DNA of 64,000 nucleotides from Rhizorhabdus histidinilytica (lineage in GTDB: Bacteria; Pseudomonadota; Alphaproteobacteria; Sphingomonadales; Sphingomonadaceae): positions 345,684-409,683 of the forward strand of contig NZ_FUYM01000005.1 in assembly GCF_900167915.1 (NCBI RefSeq), given 5' to 3'. Under the pieces are notes generated by a model, which saw nothing but the letters and a program-made list of their open reading frames with translations, had not been told where the DNA came from and did not search any database. Positions 25,288 to 34,456 of the stretch are shown here, piece by piece; position 1 is the first letter of the stretch, and each line of letters begins with the position of its first letter. The translations under genes were made by a program, and so were the position numbers.

Positions 25288-26310
25288 TCAGCGGCGAGCC
25301 GAGGCCGCGACCCGCGCGATGGTGAGAAGTTCCTCGCCGATCAATATCATGCCGGGCGATCCTGAGCGCTTATAGGCGCGTTCGAGCGCGGCGAGGCGGG
25401 TGGTGGCGGTGGCGATGCGGTCCGGCGACCAGCGCTGAAGAAGCCCGGCCACCACCTTCTGATCCTTCCAGAAGATCGCCTTGCCGGCGCCCGCCATCAC
25501 TGCGTCGACGCTCTGGCCAGCGGCGACCTCGGCCCGCAACGGGGCGATCTGGGCCAGGCGGCGGAGCACCGCGCGGACCGCGCCGATCGCTTCGGGGGCG
25601 CCGATCAGCGCCAGCTCGGCCGCCGCCTGTTCGGGCCGTCCGCCCATCACCGCGTCGACGATCGCGCTGAGGTCGCTCTCGTCGTTGACCGCGCCGACCG
25701 TCTCGAAGGCGGCCGCATCGGCGGGCCTGGGATCGTCCGGGCTGGCGTCGAGGAACAGCGCCAGCTTCTCCAGCTCGCGGGCGATCAGCGCCCGATCGGC
25801 ATTGGTCGCGGCGACGATCGCCTGCGCGGCGCGCGGATCGAGCCGCAGCCCCAGCTCGCGGGCGATCTCGACCGCAACCTGGTCGGCGGCGCGGCCCTCG
25901 GGCAGGTAGGAGGCGAAGGCGAGCGCCATCGGCGAGGCGAGGGCGAGCTTCACCAGCTTCGCGTCCTTGCGCAGGTTCCCCGCGACCACGACCACCGGAT
26001 TGCCGGCCGAGGGTGCTTCCAGCAGCGCCTGCGCGGCATCGATGATCTCGTCGCCGGCCGGATCGACGCGGATGTGGCGGGCGCCGCCGAACAGCGAGAT
26101 CGAGGCGGCCTCGTCGGCGAGCCGCGCCGGGTCCTCCTTGAGCTGCGCGCCGGCGATGTCGATCCGCTCGGCCTCGGCGCCCATCGCCTTGTCGATACGC
26201 GCGGCGAGGGCGCGCGATCCCGACTCGTCGGGGCCGTAGAGGAGGATCAGCCGGACGGCGGGATCGGGCCGGTCGAGCGCCCGCTGGATCTGGCCGGCAT
26301 CGGCTTTCAT
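25288..26310 (-). CDS. holA: DNA polymerase III subunit delta
   Basis: A 340-residue clamp-loader delta subunit. The start has the AAA+-like pattern LILLYGPDESGSRALAARI (a degenerate P-loop, as in HolA), followed by SLFGGARHIRVD, a conserved delta signature. Delta opens the beta clamp for loading. It is the last gene of the leftward leuS-lptE-holA operon, 24 nt after lptE. The family is divergent, but length and context are typical. Confidence 0.92.
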   Translation of the reverse strand: MKADAGQIQRALDRPDPAVRLILLYGPDESGSRALAARIDKAMGAEAERIDIAGAQLKEDPARLADEAASISLFGGARHIRVDPAGDEIIDAAQALLEAPSAGNPVVVVAGNLRKDAKLVKLALASPMALAFASYLPEGRAADQVAVEIARELGLRLDPRAAQAIVAATNADRALIARELEKLALFLDASPDDPRPADAAAFETVGAVNDESDLSAIVDAVMGGRPEQAAAELALIGAPEAIGAVRAVLRRLAQIAPLRAEVAAGQSVDAVMAGAGKAIFWKDQKVVAGLLQRWSPDRIATATTRLAALERAYKRSGSPGMILIGEELLTIARVAASARR

Positions 26311-26334
26311 GGGGCGCTCATCGGCATCGCGCGC

Positions 26335-26841
26335 TCACTGGCCCGCGCTGCGCCCCGCATAGGTGGCGAGGCGCGCGACGATCTGGTCGGCGAGATTCTC
26401 GGTCAGCCGTTCGAGCGCGGTCTGCTCGGCGGCGACGGTGGCATATTCGGAGCCGGTGACATCGATCCCGGCGTCGGCCGCGGCGGTCTGGTCAAGCAGC
26501 ACGCCGCCGGTCGCCGCATCGAGCAGGCGGTAGCGCGCGCGCAACGTGCGCCGCTCGCGGCTTACCGCATTGTCCTGGCGGATACCGAAGCCGGTGATCT
26601 GGTCGTCGAGCTCGACTTCAAGCCGGAAGCGCGGGGTCGTCTCGCCCTGGCGATGGAGCCGGTCGTTGAGCGCGTTGCGGATCAGCCAGCCGCTCTGGCC
26701 GCCGACCGGCGCGACCTCGACCGCGCGCAGGGATGAGGCGACCGATCCGGCGCCGCCGTCGGCGTAGAGCGGCCGGAGCGCGCAGCCGGGCAACGCCGCG
26801 ACAGCAGCGGCGAGGGCGATCAGGGCCGCCAGCCGCTTCAT
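26335..26841 (-). CDS. lptE: LPS-assembly lipoprotein LptE
   Basis: A 168-residue lipoprotein with signal [20 protein letters not shown] (lipid Cys20) and the typical LptE start [11 protein letters not shown]. LptE plugs the LptD barrel that places LPS, or its sphingolipid-rich equivalent envelope component, in the outer leaflet. It overlaps the stop of leuS and precedes holA, the usual leuS-lptE-holA order. Sequence conservation in LptE is low; the call rests on lipobox, length and context. Confidence 0.9.
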   Translation of the reverse strand: MKRLAALIALAAAVAALPGCALRPLYADGGAGSVASSLRAVEVAPVGGQSGWLIRNALNDRLHRQGETTPRFRLEVELDDQITGFGIRQDNAVSRERRTLRARYRLLDAATGGVLLDQTAAADAGIDVTGSEYATVAAEQTALERLTENLADQIVARLATYAGRSAGQ

Positions 26842-29345
26842 GCGACGATGTTCACCAGGCGGTCGGGCACGACGATCACCTTGCGCGGCGCGGCACCTTC
26901 GAGCAGCCGGGCGATCTTCTCGGATTCGAGCGCCATCCGTTCGAGCGCGTCCTTCGGGGCGCCCTTGGGAGCGGTCAGCGTGTCGCGCAGCTTGCCGTTG
27001 ACCTGCACCGCGATCGTCACCTCGTCGTCGACCAGCAGCGCGGGATCATGCGCCGGCCAGGCGGCGTCGGCAACCAGTCCCTGTTCGCCGAGCCGGGCCC
27101 AGGCCTCCTCGGCCAGATGCGGTACCATCGGCGCGACCAGGCGGACCAGCGTGCGCGCGGCGGCGGTGCGGCTGGCCGAAGGCTGAGCCTTCTCGATCGC
27201 GTTGGCCAGCTCGTGGACCTTGGCGACGGCGCGGTTGAAGCCGAGCGCCTCGATGTCGACGGCGATACCGGCGATTGCCTTGTGGAGCTTGCGGTCGAGA
27301 TCCTTATCCTCGCCCTCAGCCGCCTCGGCCGGATCGGTGATCCGCCACAGCCGGTTGACGAAGCGCCAGCAGCCCTCGATGCCGCTCTCGGTCCATTCGA
27401 GGTCGCGCTCGGGCGGGCTGTCGGACAGCATGAACCAGCGCACCGCGTCCGCGCCATACTGCTCGACGATCGGGCCCGGATCGACGACGTTCTTCTTCGA
27501 CTTGGACATCTTCTCGATGCGGCCAACCGTCACCGGCGCGCCGGTCGCGACGACGATGCCGTCGGAGACCTCCTCGGGGCTCAGCCACTGTCCGGCCGGG
27601 TCCTTGTAGGTCTCGTGCGTCACCATGCCCTGGGTGAACAGCCCGGTGAACGGCTCCTTGACCCCGATCCGGCCGATCCGTTCGAGCGCGCGGGTCCAGA
27701 AGCGCGCGTAGAGCAGGTGGAGGATCGCATGCTCGACCCCGCCGATATACTGGCCGACCGGCATCCAGCTTTCGGCGACGGCACGGTCGAACGGCTTGTC
27801 CGACGGCTGGCTGGCGAAGCGGATGAAATACCAGGAGGAATCGACGAAGGTGTCGAGCGTGTCGGTCTCGCGCCGCGCAGGCTCGCCGCAGCTCGGGCAG
27901 TCGACATGCTTCCAGGTCGGATGACGATCGAGCGGATTGCCGGGGATGTCGAAGGCGACGTCCTCGGGCAGAACGACGGGGAGCTGGTCGTGCGGCACGG
28001 GAACCGCGCCGCAGCCTTCGCAATGGATGATCGGGATCGGCGTGCCCCAATAGCGCTGGCGCGACACGCCCCAGTCGCGCAGCCGCCACACGGTGGTGCC
28101 CTGGCCCCAGCCCTCGGCCTCGGCGCGCGCGATCACCGCGGCCTTCGCCTCCTCGACCGACAGGCCGTCGAGGAAGGCCGAATTGACGATGCGGCCGGGC
28201 CCGACATAGGCCTCGTCGCCGATCGGCGCGGCGGCTTCCTCGGGGGAGGGGGCGACGACCCGCTTGACCGGCAGCGCATATTTGCGCGCGAAGTCGAGGT
28301 CGCGCTGGTCATGCGCCGGGCAGCCGAACACCGCGCCGGTGCCATAGTCCATCAGCACGAAATTGGCGACGAACAGCGGCAGCTTCCAGTCGGGGTCGAG
28401 CGGGTGGACCACCGACAGGCCGGTGTCATAGCCCTTCTTCTCCGCGGTCTCGATCTCGGCCGCGGCGGTGCCGGTGCGCTTGCAGTCGGCGATGAACGCC
28501 TGCAGCGCCGGGTTGCCCGCACTCAACGCCTGCGCGATCGGGTGATCGGCGGCGATCGCGGCGAAGCTGGCGCCGAACAGCGTATCGGGCCGCGTGGTGA
28601 ACACGTCGAAGCTGGTCAGATTGCCGGCGGGTGTGTCCAACTCGAAGGTGAAGCGCATCCCCTGCGACTTGCCGATCCAGTTCTCCTGCATCGTCCGGAC
28701 CTTCTCGGGCCACTGGTCGAGCGTCTTGAGACCTTCGAGCAGGTCGTCGGCGAAGTCGGTGATCTTGAGGAACCACTGGTTGAGCTTGCGCCGCTCGACC
28801 AGCGCACCCGATCGCCAGCCGCGCCCGTCGATCACCTGTTCGTTGGCGAGCACGGTCATATCGACCGGGTCCCAGTTGACAGCCGATTCCTTGCGATAGA
28901 CCAGGCCGGCCGCGTAGAGATCGAGGAACAGCGCCTGCTCCTGGCCGTAATAGTCGGGCTCGCAGGTCGCGAGCTCACGGCTCCAGTCGAGCGCGAAGCC
29001 GATCCGCTTGAGCTGTTCGCGCATCGCCGCGATGTTGGCGCGGGTCCAGTCGCCGGGATGGACCTTCTTCTCCATCGCCGCATTCTCGGCCGGCATGCCG
29101 AAGGCGTCCCACCCCATTGGATGGAGCACCTCGAAGCCCTTCATTCGCCGATAGCGTGCGAGCACGTCGCCCATCGTATAGTTGCGGACATGGCCCATGT
29201 GGATGCGCCCCGATGGATAGGGGAACATCTCCAGCACATAGGATTTGGGCTTGGGACTGTCGTCGCGCGCCTGGAAGGTGCCCTGGCTTTCCCAGACCCC
29301 CTGCCAGTGCGCGTCCGCCTTGAGATGGTTGAAACGCGCGCTCAC
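26838..29345 (-). CDS. leuS: Leucyl-tRNA synthetase
   Basis: An 835-residue class I aminoacyl-tRNA synthetase. The HIGH-type motif is HMGH at 49-52 ([15 protein letters not shown]) and the KMSKS motif lies near residue 612 ([13 protein letters not shown]). The CP1 editing domain between them has TTRPDTLFG and [14 protein letters not shown]. The start is a GTG at 29345, giving [15 protein letters not shown]; the frame stays open upstream but crosses the DUF3576 gene, so the longer version is rejected. It is first in leuS-lptE-holA. Confidence 0.97.
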   Translation of the reverse strand: MSARFNHLKADAHWQGVWESQGTFQARDDSPKPKSYVLEMFPYPSGRIHMGHVRNYTMGDVLARYRRMKGFEVLHPMGWDAFGMPAENAAMEKKVHPGDWTRANIAAMREQLKRIGFALDWSRELATCEPDYYGQEQALFLDLYAAGLVYRKESAVNWDPVDMTVLANEQVIDGRGWRSGALVERRKLNQWFLKITDFADDLLEGLKTLDQWPEKVRTMQENWIGKSQGMRFTFELDTPAGNLTSFDVFTTRPDTLFGASFAAIAADHPIAQALSAGNPALQAFIADCKRTGTAAAEIETAEKKGYDTGLSVVHPLDPDWKLPLFVANFVLMDYGTGAVFGCPAHDQRDLDFARKYALPVKRVVAPSPEEAAAPIGDEAYVGPGRIVNSAFLDGLSVEEAKAAVIARAEAEGWGQGTTVWRLRDWGVSRQRYWGTPIPIIHCEGCGAVPVPHDQLPVVLPEDVAFDIPGNPLDRHPTWKHVDCPSCGEPARRETDTLDTFVDSSWYFIRFASQPSDKPFDRAVAESWMPVGQYIGGVEHAILHLLYARFWTRALERIGRIGVKEPFTGLFTQGMVTHETYKDPAGQWLSPEEVSDGIVVATGAPVTVGRIEKMSKSKKNVVDPGPIVEQYGADAVRWFMLSDSPPERDLEWTESGIEGCWRFVNRLWRITDPAEAAEGEDKDLDRKLHKAIAGIAVDIEALGFNRAVAKVHELANAIEKAQPSASRTAAARTLVRLVAPMVPHLAEEAWARLGEQGLVADAAWPAHDPALLVDDEVTIAVQVNGKLRDTLTAPKGAPKDALERMALESEKIARLLEGAAPRKVIVVPDRLVNIVA

Positions 29346-29359
29346 TCTGTATTCCGTTT

Positions 29360-29806
29360 CTATCCGACGCTGACGGTGGCGCGGCGCAGGTCGCGCGCCT
29401 TGGTCAGGATGATGTCTTCCAGCTTCTGCACCGTCGACGCCTGGACCGCGGCATCGACCCAGTTGCCGTTCGACAGCACCTGGCGCTGCGCCGCGACGCG
29501 GACCGCGTCGGCGCGCAGGTCGGCGTCGAGGATGGTGACGGTCAGCTTCATGCGCTCGGCGGGCTGGTTGGGATTCACATACCAGTCGGTGACGATCACG
29601 CCGCCGTTCGAATCGGTCTGCAGCAGCGGCATGAAGCTCAGCGTCTCGAGCGACGCTTTCCACAGATAGGTGTTGATGCCGATCGTCGTGGTCCTGGCCG
29701 CCGCGACGTCGGAGGCGAACTGCGCCTTGTTGCGTCCGCCGCCGCAGCCGGCCAGCAGGGCGACGAGGGCGATGGCGGTCGCGGTGCGAAGGGTGCGGCT
29801 GGTCAT
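29360..29806 (-). CDS. DUF3576 domain lipoprotein
   Basis: A 148-residue lipoprotein: signal peptide ending LLAGC with Cys21, then GGGRNKAQF. The rest matches the DUF3576 family of alphaproteobacteria ([40 protein letters not shown]). Function is unknown. The periplasmic or outer-membrane location follows from the lipobox. It precedes leuS by only 14 nt, a conserved pairing, and probably shares its transcript. Confidence 0.88.
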   Translation of the reverse strand: MTSRTLRTATAIALVALLAGCGGGRNKAQFASDVAAARTTTIGINTYLWKASLETLSFMPLLQTDSNGGVIVTDWYVNPNQPAERMKLTVTILDADLRADAVRVAAQRQVLSNGNWVDAAVQASTVQKLEDIILTKARDLRRATVSVG

Positions 29807-30039
29807 GTCCGGGGCGTCCTTGGGGATCGATGTCTCGCGATGCGGCCGTTATAGTCGGAACCCCCGGCCCCGCAAGCGATCTTGACAGGATCGGGCGGTG
29901 CGCGCCGCTCCGGCTGTGGAGTCCGTGCAACAATGACTTTTTTTCTCAACAGGCAGGGAAATTCGCCGAGACGCGGCTGGTATCGACTCGGCTGCGATGC
30001 TAGGGCGACTGAATATAGAATAAAATCGAGTTGCGCAGG

Positions 30040-30756
30040 ATGATGGCAAAGGGGGTCCGAGGAGTGCTGATTGGCGCCGCTGCGGCTGCGTCCATAGCCT
30101 TCGTCGCGCCTGCCGACTCCGCCAAGCCCGCGCCCACCCCCAAGGTCAAGATCGACAAGAAGAAGGCCCGCGGAATCGGCTTCTTCACGCCGACCGCGTC
30201 GGACCCGCGCCAGGCCGCCCTGTTCGATCGCATCGGCGGCAGCTTCAACGATCCCGGTTTCCGCTTCACGCCGTCGGGCGGCAGCAGCAAGCGCGCGGTG
30301 ACCGTCGCGATCCGCGCCCGGTCGAGCAACAAGCCCAGCGCGGGCGCGCTTGCCGCCGCTAACAGCTCGAACATCGCCGCCGGCCTCGCCCCCAGCGCCT
30401 ACAGCCTGGGCGCCTCGGTCGGCTGGAAGCATTTCGCGCTGTCGGGCGACTTCGCCAAGATCGACGGCGGCGCGGTGCCCGAGGGCCGCGAGATGGCCGA
30501 CATCGGCCTGAGCTATTCGGGCCGCAAGTGGAGCACCCGCCTGCTGTTCGGCGCCGAGCGCGCCACCGGCAACGCCACGATCGGCGGCCCCGACGAGGCG
30601 ATGTCGGTCGACCTGGGCGGCTCCTTCTCGCTGACCCGCAACCTCGAACTGTCGGGCGGCGTCCGCTACAAGTCGCAGCGCGAGCGCCTCGATCTGAGCA
30701 GCGACCAGCGTCGCGACAGCCAGGCGATCTACATCGGAACTGCCTTCAAGTTCTAA
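30040..30756 (+). CDS. Exported beta-barrel-like (porin-like) protein
   Basis: A 238-residue protein with a signal peptide (about 1-28, ending PADSA). From residue 100 on it alternates short polar and hydrophobic strands (YSLGASVGWKHFALSGDFAKI, MADIGLSYSGRKWSTRLLFGAE) and ends in Phe (YIGTAFKF), the hallmark of outer-membrane barrels. Eight or fewer strands fit the length. No substrate is evident. ATG 30040 or 30043 is the likely start. Upstream, TATAGAATAAAAT may contain its -10 element. Confidence 0.75.
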   Translation: MMAKGVRGVLIGAAAAASIAFVAPADSAKPAPTPKVKIDKKKARGIGFFTPTASDPRQAALFDRIGGSFNDPGFRFTPSGGSSKRAVTVAIRARSSNKPSAGALAAANSSNIAAGLAPSAYSLGASVGWKHFALSGDFAKIDGGAVPEGREMADIGLSYSGRKWSTRLLFGAERATGNATIGGPDEAMSVDLGGSFSLTRNLELSGGVRYKSQRERLDLSSDQRRDSQAIYIGTAFKF

Positions 30757-30794
30757 TGCCGGGCCGGCGGCTGGTTTTTGCTTCATCAACATAG

Positions 30795-30821
30795 CCGTCA
30801 TGCCTGCGGAGGCAGGCATCC
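30795..30821. repeat. REP-like palindrome, CCGTCATGCC family
   Basis: CCGTCATGCCTGC, a short loop and GGCAGGCATCC form a near-perfect hairpin, a variant of the family at 181 and 41081. Confidence 0.5.
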
Positions 30822-30865
30822 ATGTCTGTTGTCTTCTCAGATGCGGTCTGGCTGATGAGAGACAT

Positions 30866-30941
30866 GGGCCCCAGCCTTCGGCCAGAGGCCGAAGTTTATC
30901 CCGAGCGCCTGCCTTGCAGGCAGTCGAGGGGCTGGGGCGAC
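30866..30941. repeat. Cloverleaf-like nested palindrome
   Basis: Outer arms GCCCCAGCC (30868-30876) and GGCTGGGGC (30930-30938) enclose two perfect hairpins: CTTCGGCC-AGA-GGCCGAAG (30876-30894) and GCCTGC-CTT-GCAGGC (30907-30921). The second sits inside the 31-bp sequence 30899-30929 that recurs inverted at 39014-39044. It fills the gap between convergent genes. Confidence 0.6.
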
Positions 30942-30951
30942 GTTCGTTAAC

Positions 30952-31485
30952 TCACATCCAGGCATCGATCGCCGCCCAGCCATAGGCGCCGACCGCGATC
31001 GCCGCGCGGCCGCGTCGCAGGTCGACGCCGCCCAGTGCGATTACCGGCAGGCGGGTCGCCCGCGCCAGCGCCGCGAAGCGCATCCGCCCGAGCGCCGGGG
31101 CACCGGGGTGCGAGCGGGTGGGGTGGAGCGGCGACAGCAGCAGCGCCGTCGCGCTCGATCGTTCGGCCGCGCGGATCTCGCGCAGGTCGTGGGCCGGCGC
31201 TGTGCCGGCGCGCGGCGGGCCCGGACGGCGGTGGTGCGCCCCATCGGCGCCCCAGCGCCGCGCTTCGCCCTCGTCGCCGGCCAGCAGCAGGATCAGCCCG
31301 CGCCGGCGCGCGATCCGGCGGACCCGCTCGAACAGGCGGTGGCGCTCCCCATCCGGCAAGGATTTGTGGCGGAAGATGACCCCCGATCCCGGCGGCAGGC
31401 GGCGCAGCGCCGTCCATAGCGCTTCACCCTGCCGCTCGTCGGTCATCATCCACAACGACGGAAGCTCGGGCTGGCGGGGCTGCAT
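30952..31485 (-). CDS. Thiamine-phosphate-synthase-like (ThiE/TenI) protein, degenerate active site
   Basis: A 177-residue TIM-barrel protein resembling ThiE/TenI, from the start LWMMTDERQG to the end LPVIALGGVDLRRGRAAIAVGAYGWAAIDAW. Catalytic ThiE enzymes have an Asn-Asp-Asp-type metal site and HLGQ; here the equivalent stretch is LLLAGDEGEARRWGADGAHH with RRP after it, so several active-site residues are missing. It may be a TenI-like or altered enzyme. It starts 22 nt from divergent yggS. Confidence 0.7.
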   Translation of the reverse strand: MQPRQPELPSLWMMTDERQGEALWTALRRLPPGSGVIFRHKSLPDGERHRLFERVRRIARRRGLILLLAGDEGEARRWGADGAHHRRPGPPRAGTAPAHDLREIRAAERSSATALLLSPLHPTRSHPGAPALGRMRFAALARATRLPVIALGGVDLRRGRAAIAVGAYGWAAIDAWM

Positions 31486-31507
31486 CGCGCCTCCTATAGC
31501 GTGGCCC

Positions 31508-32173
31508 ATGTCCGATATCGACACCGCTTCCCGCCGCCTCGCCGACATCCGCGCGCGGATCGCCCATGCCGCCGCGCTGGCCGATCGTGATCCCGCCGCG
31601 ATCGAGCTGATCGCCATCTCCAAGACCAAGCCTGCCGAGGCGATCGCGCCGCTGATCGCCGCCGGCCAGACCGGCTTCGGCGAGAATCGCGTGCAGGAGG
31701 CCGAGGCGAAATGGCCGGCGCTCAGGGAGGGGCGGGGCCTTCGGCTGCACCTCGTCGGCCAGCTCCAGTCGAACAAGGCGAAGGAGGCCGTCGCGCTGTT
31801 CGACGCGATCCACTCGGTCGACCGGCCCTCGCTGATCGAGGCGCTGGCCAGGGCGATGGATGGCGCGGGGCGGCGGCCCGACTGCTTCGTCCAGGTCAAT
31901 ATCGGCGCCGAGGAGCAGAAGGGCGGCTGCGCGATCGACGGGCTGCCCGCGATGCTGGCGCGGGCGGGCGACGCCGGGTTGCCGGTGGTCGGGTTGATGG
32001 CCGTGCCCCCCGCCGACGTCGAGCCCGCCCCCTATTTCGCGCTGCTCGCCAAGCTGGCGAAGCGGCACGGGCTCGCGGGGCTCAGCATGGGCATGTCGGG
32101 CGATTTCGAGACCGCGGTGATGCTGGGCGCCACCCATGTCCGCGTCGGCACCGCGTTGTTCGGCGCGCGGTAA
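31508..32173 (+). CDS. YggS family pyridoxal-phosphate homeostasis protein
   Basis: A 221-residue PLP-binding barrel of the YggS/PLPBP family, which buffers free pyridoxal phosphate rather than catalysing a known reaction. The PLP lysine is Lys39 in AISKTKPAE, and FGENRVQEAEAKW, HLVGQLQSNKA and GLSMGMSGDFE are the standard signatures. The ATG at 31508 gives the typical length. The gene is divergent from the ThiE-like gene, so the two may share a promoter region. Confidence 0.94.
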   Translation: MSDIDTASRRLADIRARIAHAAALADRDPAAIELIAISKTKPAEAIAPLIAAGQTGFGENRVQEAEAKWPALREGRGLRLHLVGQLQSNKAKEAVALFDAIHSVDRPSLIEALARAMDGAGRRPDCFVQVNIGAEEQKGGCAIDGLPAMLARAGDAGLPVVGLMAVPPADVEPAPYFALLAKLAKRHGLAGLSMGMSGDFETAVMLGATHVRVGTALFGAR

Positions 32174-32184
32174 GCCAAGGCTGA

Positions 32185-33432
32185 TCAGGTGGTGAATCGC
32201 TCCAGCGGCCGGCGGCCGGCGAGCGAGCGGCGCCGCTCGGGCAGGACGCGGGGCAGGCGGTGCGCCGCCCAGCGTAGCAGCCGCCATCCGGCGAAGGCGG
32301 GCAAGGCCGCATAGCGCCAGCGATAGCGGAACAGCGCGGCGCGATAGAAGGCATTATGCGGGGCGAGGCGGATCGCCAGCCGGGCGGGCCGCAGCGCGTC
32401 CTTGGTGCGCCCCGACAGCCACAGCATATGGCCGAGGACATGCTGGACATGTGCCTGCTCGGGCCAGGCCGCCGCCAGCCGCTTCGCCAGCGCCAGCGCC
32501 GCCGGCCGCTCACCCGCATCGGCCAGCGCCATGGCATAGGGCAGCGCATAGCTCCAGAACTCGCCCGACAGCTCGCATGCGCGGGCGTGCGCCGCCAGCG
32601 CCTCTGCGGCCTGACCCGCCAGGGCGAGACGGACCGCGAGGACATGGTGGACCAGATCGACATCGGGCACGGCCGCGACCGCGCGGCGCGCCAGCGCGAT
32701 CCCCAGCTGGGGGCGGCAGGCGGGCTGGCGGCGGGCGAGCTCGCACAGATAGACCGGGTCGGTCTTGCGCGCCGCCATCACCCGCTGGCGGAATGGCGCC
32801 AGTGCGAAGCTGCCGTCGAGTACCGACAGCATCAGGTCGGGCAGCAGGCCGGTCGACCCGAGGAAGGTGGTCGCCGGATGCGCGGCGTGGCGGATAGGTA
32901 CCGCCCGGCACCGCATGTCGCAGGCGATCCGGCGGACATGCTCGCCATCCTCTATCGTCGGGTCATAGACGATCACCGGATCGGCGGCGCAGCGGATCGG
33001 GCGATCGGGCTCGCCGCGCCAGTCGATCCGCCGGGCGTCCTCGGGCCATCGCCATTCGAACGGCACCTTGGCCGGATCGTTCGAATATTGCGGCGAGATC
33101 GCGAGGCAGCCATGGGCGCCCAGCGCGTCGGCGAAGCGGATCGCGGCATAGCCGCCCATGCTCGATCCATAGGTGATCACCCGGTCGGCCCGCAGCAGCG
33201 CCGATCGCGCGGCGGCGAGGGCCGCGTCCATGTCGGGATATTGGTACCAGTCGTTGCCCCGGCCGAGGATGGTGATCAGCGATATGCCCCGCGCCGCCAG
33301 GAACTCCTCGCCGAAGCCGGGCCGGTCGAAGCTGCCGGTGATCCCATAATGGTCGAAGGTGACGACCCAGTGCTTCCGGCACCGGCCGCCGCGCTTGCGC
33401 ACGAGCAATGTGTCGCTGCGATAGATCTCCAT
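32185..33432 (-). CDS. Alpha/beta-hydrolase-like protein with C-terminal TPR-like region
   Basis: A 415-residue protein of two parts. Residues 1-215 look like an alpha/beta hydrolase: nucleophile elbow GSSMGG (89-94, Ser91), an acidic candidate in DPVIVYDP and a His in RHAAHPATT. Residues about 240-390 are helical and Ala-rich with TPR-like pairs (PDVDLVHHVLAVRLALAGQAAEALAAHARACE, split here only by description). No signal peptide is seen. Polysaccharide export loci can carry similar proteins, but the function here is unknown. Confidence 0.7.
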   Translation of the reverse strand: MEIYRSDTLLVRKRGGRCRKHWVVTFDHYGITGSFDRPGFGEEFLAARGISLITILGRGNDWYQYPDMDAALAAARSALLRADRVITYGSSMGGYAAIRFADALGAHGCLAISPQYSNDPAKVPFEWRWPEDARRIDWRGEPDRPIRCAADPVIVYDPTIEDGEHVRRIACDMRCRAVPIRHAAHPATTFLGSTGLLPDLMLSVLDGSFALAPFRQRVMAARKTDPVYLCELARRQPACRPQLGIALARRAVAAVPDVDLVHHVLAVRLALAGQAAEALAAHARACELSGEFWSYALPYAMALADAGERPAALALAKRLAAAWPEQAHVQHVLGHMLWLSGRTKDALRPARLAIRLAPHNAFYRAALFRYRWRYAALPAFAGWRLLRWAAHRLPRVLPERRRSLAGRRPLERFTT

Positions 33433-33538
33433 GCCCCGCCCGTGCCAAGCCGGAGCGGCGCGTGCGACAGGAGCTTCGTCGGCGGGCGAACGGGCGAATG
33501 GGCGATCGGGACGGCCATCGTTGCCGGCGCCCGTCCAG

Positions 33539-34456
33539 TCAGTTGCGGAACCATTTCGCGGCGGCGAACCACAGCGCCACGCCGGCGCCGACCAGCAGGC
33601 TGAACCCCGTCACCGCCCAGAAGGACAAGGGATGGTGGGCATAGGGGATGCCGTCGACGTTCATCCCGAACAGTCCGGTGACGAAGGTCAGCGGCAGGAA
33701 GATCAGCGCGACGATCGCGATGACCAGCGAGCGGCGGTCGATCTTCTCGGCGCGCAGGTCGGTGATCTGTTCGTGGAGCAGCGCCGATCGCTCGCGCACC
33801 GCCTCCAGCTCCTCGGCCATGCGCGCGAAGCGGTCGGCGGCCTCGCGCAGGTGGATGCGGTCGTCGTCCTCGATCCAGTCGAGCTCGAGCAGCGCCATCG
33901 CCTCGAGCGCCTGGCGCTGCGGCACGATGAACCGGCGATAGCTGATCGCGGTCGACCGCGCCTTGGCGATGTGGCGGCGCAGGTGGAAGGTCTCGGCCGA
34001 CAGCGCCAGCTCGCAATCGTCGACCTGATCGCCCAGGTCGGCGACCACCGGATCGAGATGGCGGGCGATCTGCACCGCCAGTGCGGCGATCAGGTCGCCG
34101 GGGTCGAGGAACTCGCCCTTGTCCATCCGCTCGCGCAGGTCCTCCAGGCCCGCCATGCGGCGATAGCTGACCGACACCAGCCGTCCGCGCTCGGCCCAGA
34201 TGCGGATCGAGACCAGCTCGTCGCCCTCGCCATGCTCGTCGCTGTGGCGAGGCCCGCGCAGGTTGATGATGACGCCGTCGTGAAGCGGCTGGCAGCGCGG
34301 CCGGGTCTCGGCGGTGGTCAGGTTGAAGCGGGCCGTCGGCGGCAGCCCGTGCGATTCATCCTCGAGCCACCGCATCGCCTGGGCATCGCGCCCGTCGAGA
34401 TGGATCCAGCGGAACTGCCCCGCACCTTCCTCGCCGATGGTCCAGCCGGGTGTCAT
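33539..34456 (-). CDS. CorA/ZntB-type divalent metal transporter
   Basis: A 305-residue CorA-superfamily protein. A long acidic and helical cytoplasmic domain is followed by two C-terminal membrane helices. The pore signature Gly-Met-Asn is at 264-266 in TGLFGMNVDGIPY. After it, the loop lacks the MPE-type sequence of classical Mg channels, which makes a ZntB-like zinc transporter as likely as CorA. Its start overlaps the stop of the siroheme gene by 4 nt. Confidence 0.88.
   Translation of the reverse strand: MTPGWTIGEEGAGQFRWIHLDGRDAQAMRWLEDESHGLPPTARFNLTTAETRPRCQPLHDGVIINLRGPRHSDEHGEGDELVSIRIWAERGRLVSVSYRRMAGLEDLRERMDKGEFLDPGDLIAALAVQIARHLDPVVADLGDQVDDCELALSAETFHLRRHIAKARSTAISYRRFIVPQRQALEAMALLELDWIEDDDRIHLREAADRFARMAEELEAVRERSALLHEQITDLRAEKIDRRSLVIAIVALIFLPLTFVTGLFGMNVDGIPYAHHPLSFWAVTGFSLLVGAGVALWFAAAKWFRN

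Noticed and set aside
26733..29669. A 978-codon open frame on the plus strand opposite leuS
   Set aside because: leuS on the other strand is certain, and the antisense frame has no domain pattern. Long antisense frames are a normal effect of high third-position GC.
29346..29933. Extended N-terminus of leuS (1031 codons in all)
   Set aside because: It reads through the DUF3576 gene in another frame, and LeuRS proteins begin at the [11 protein letters not shown] region.
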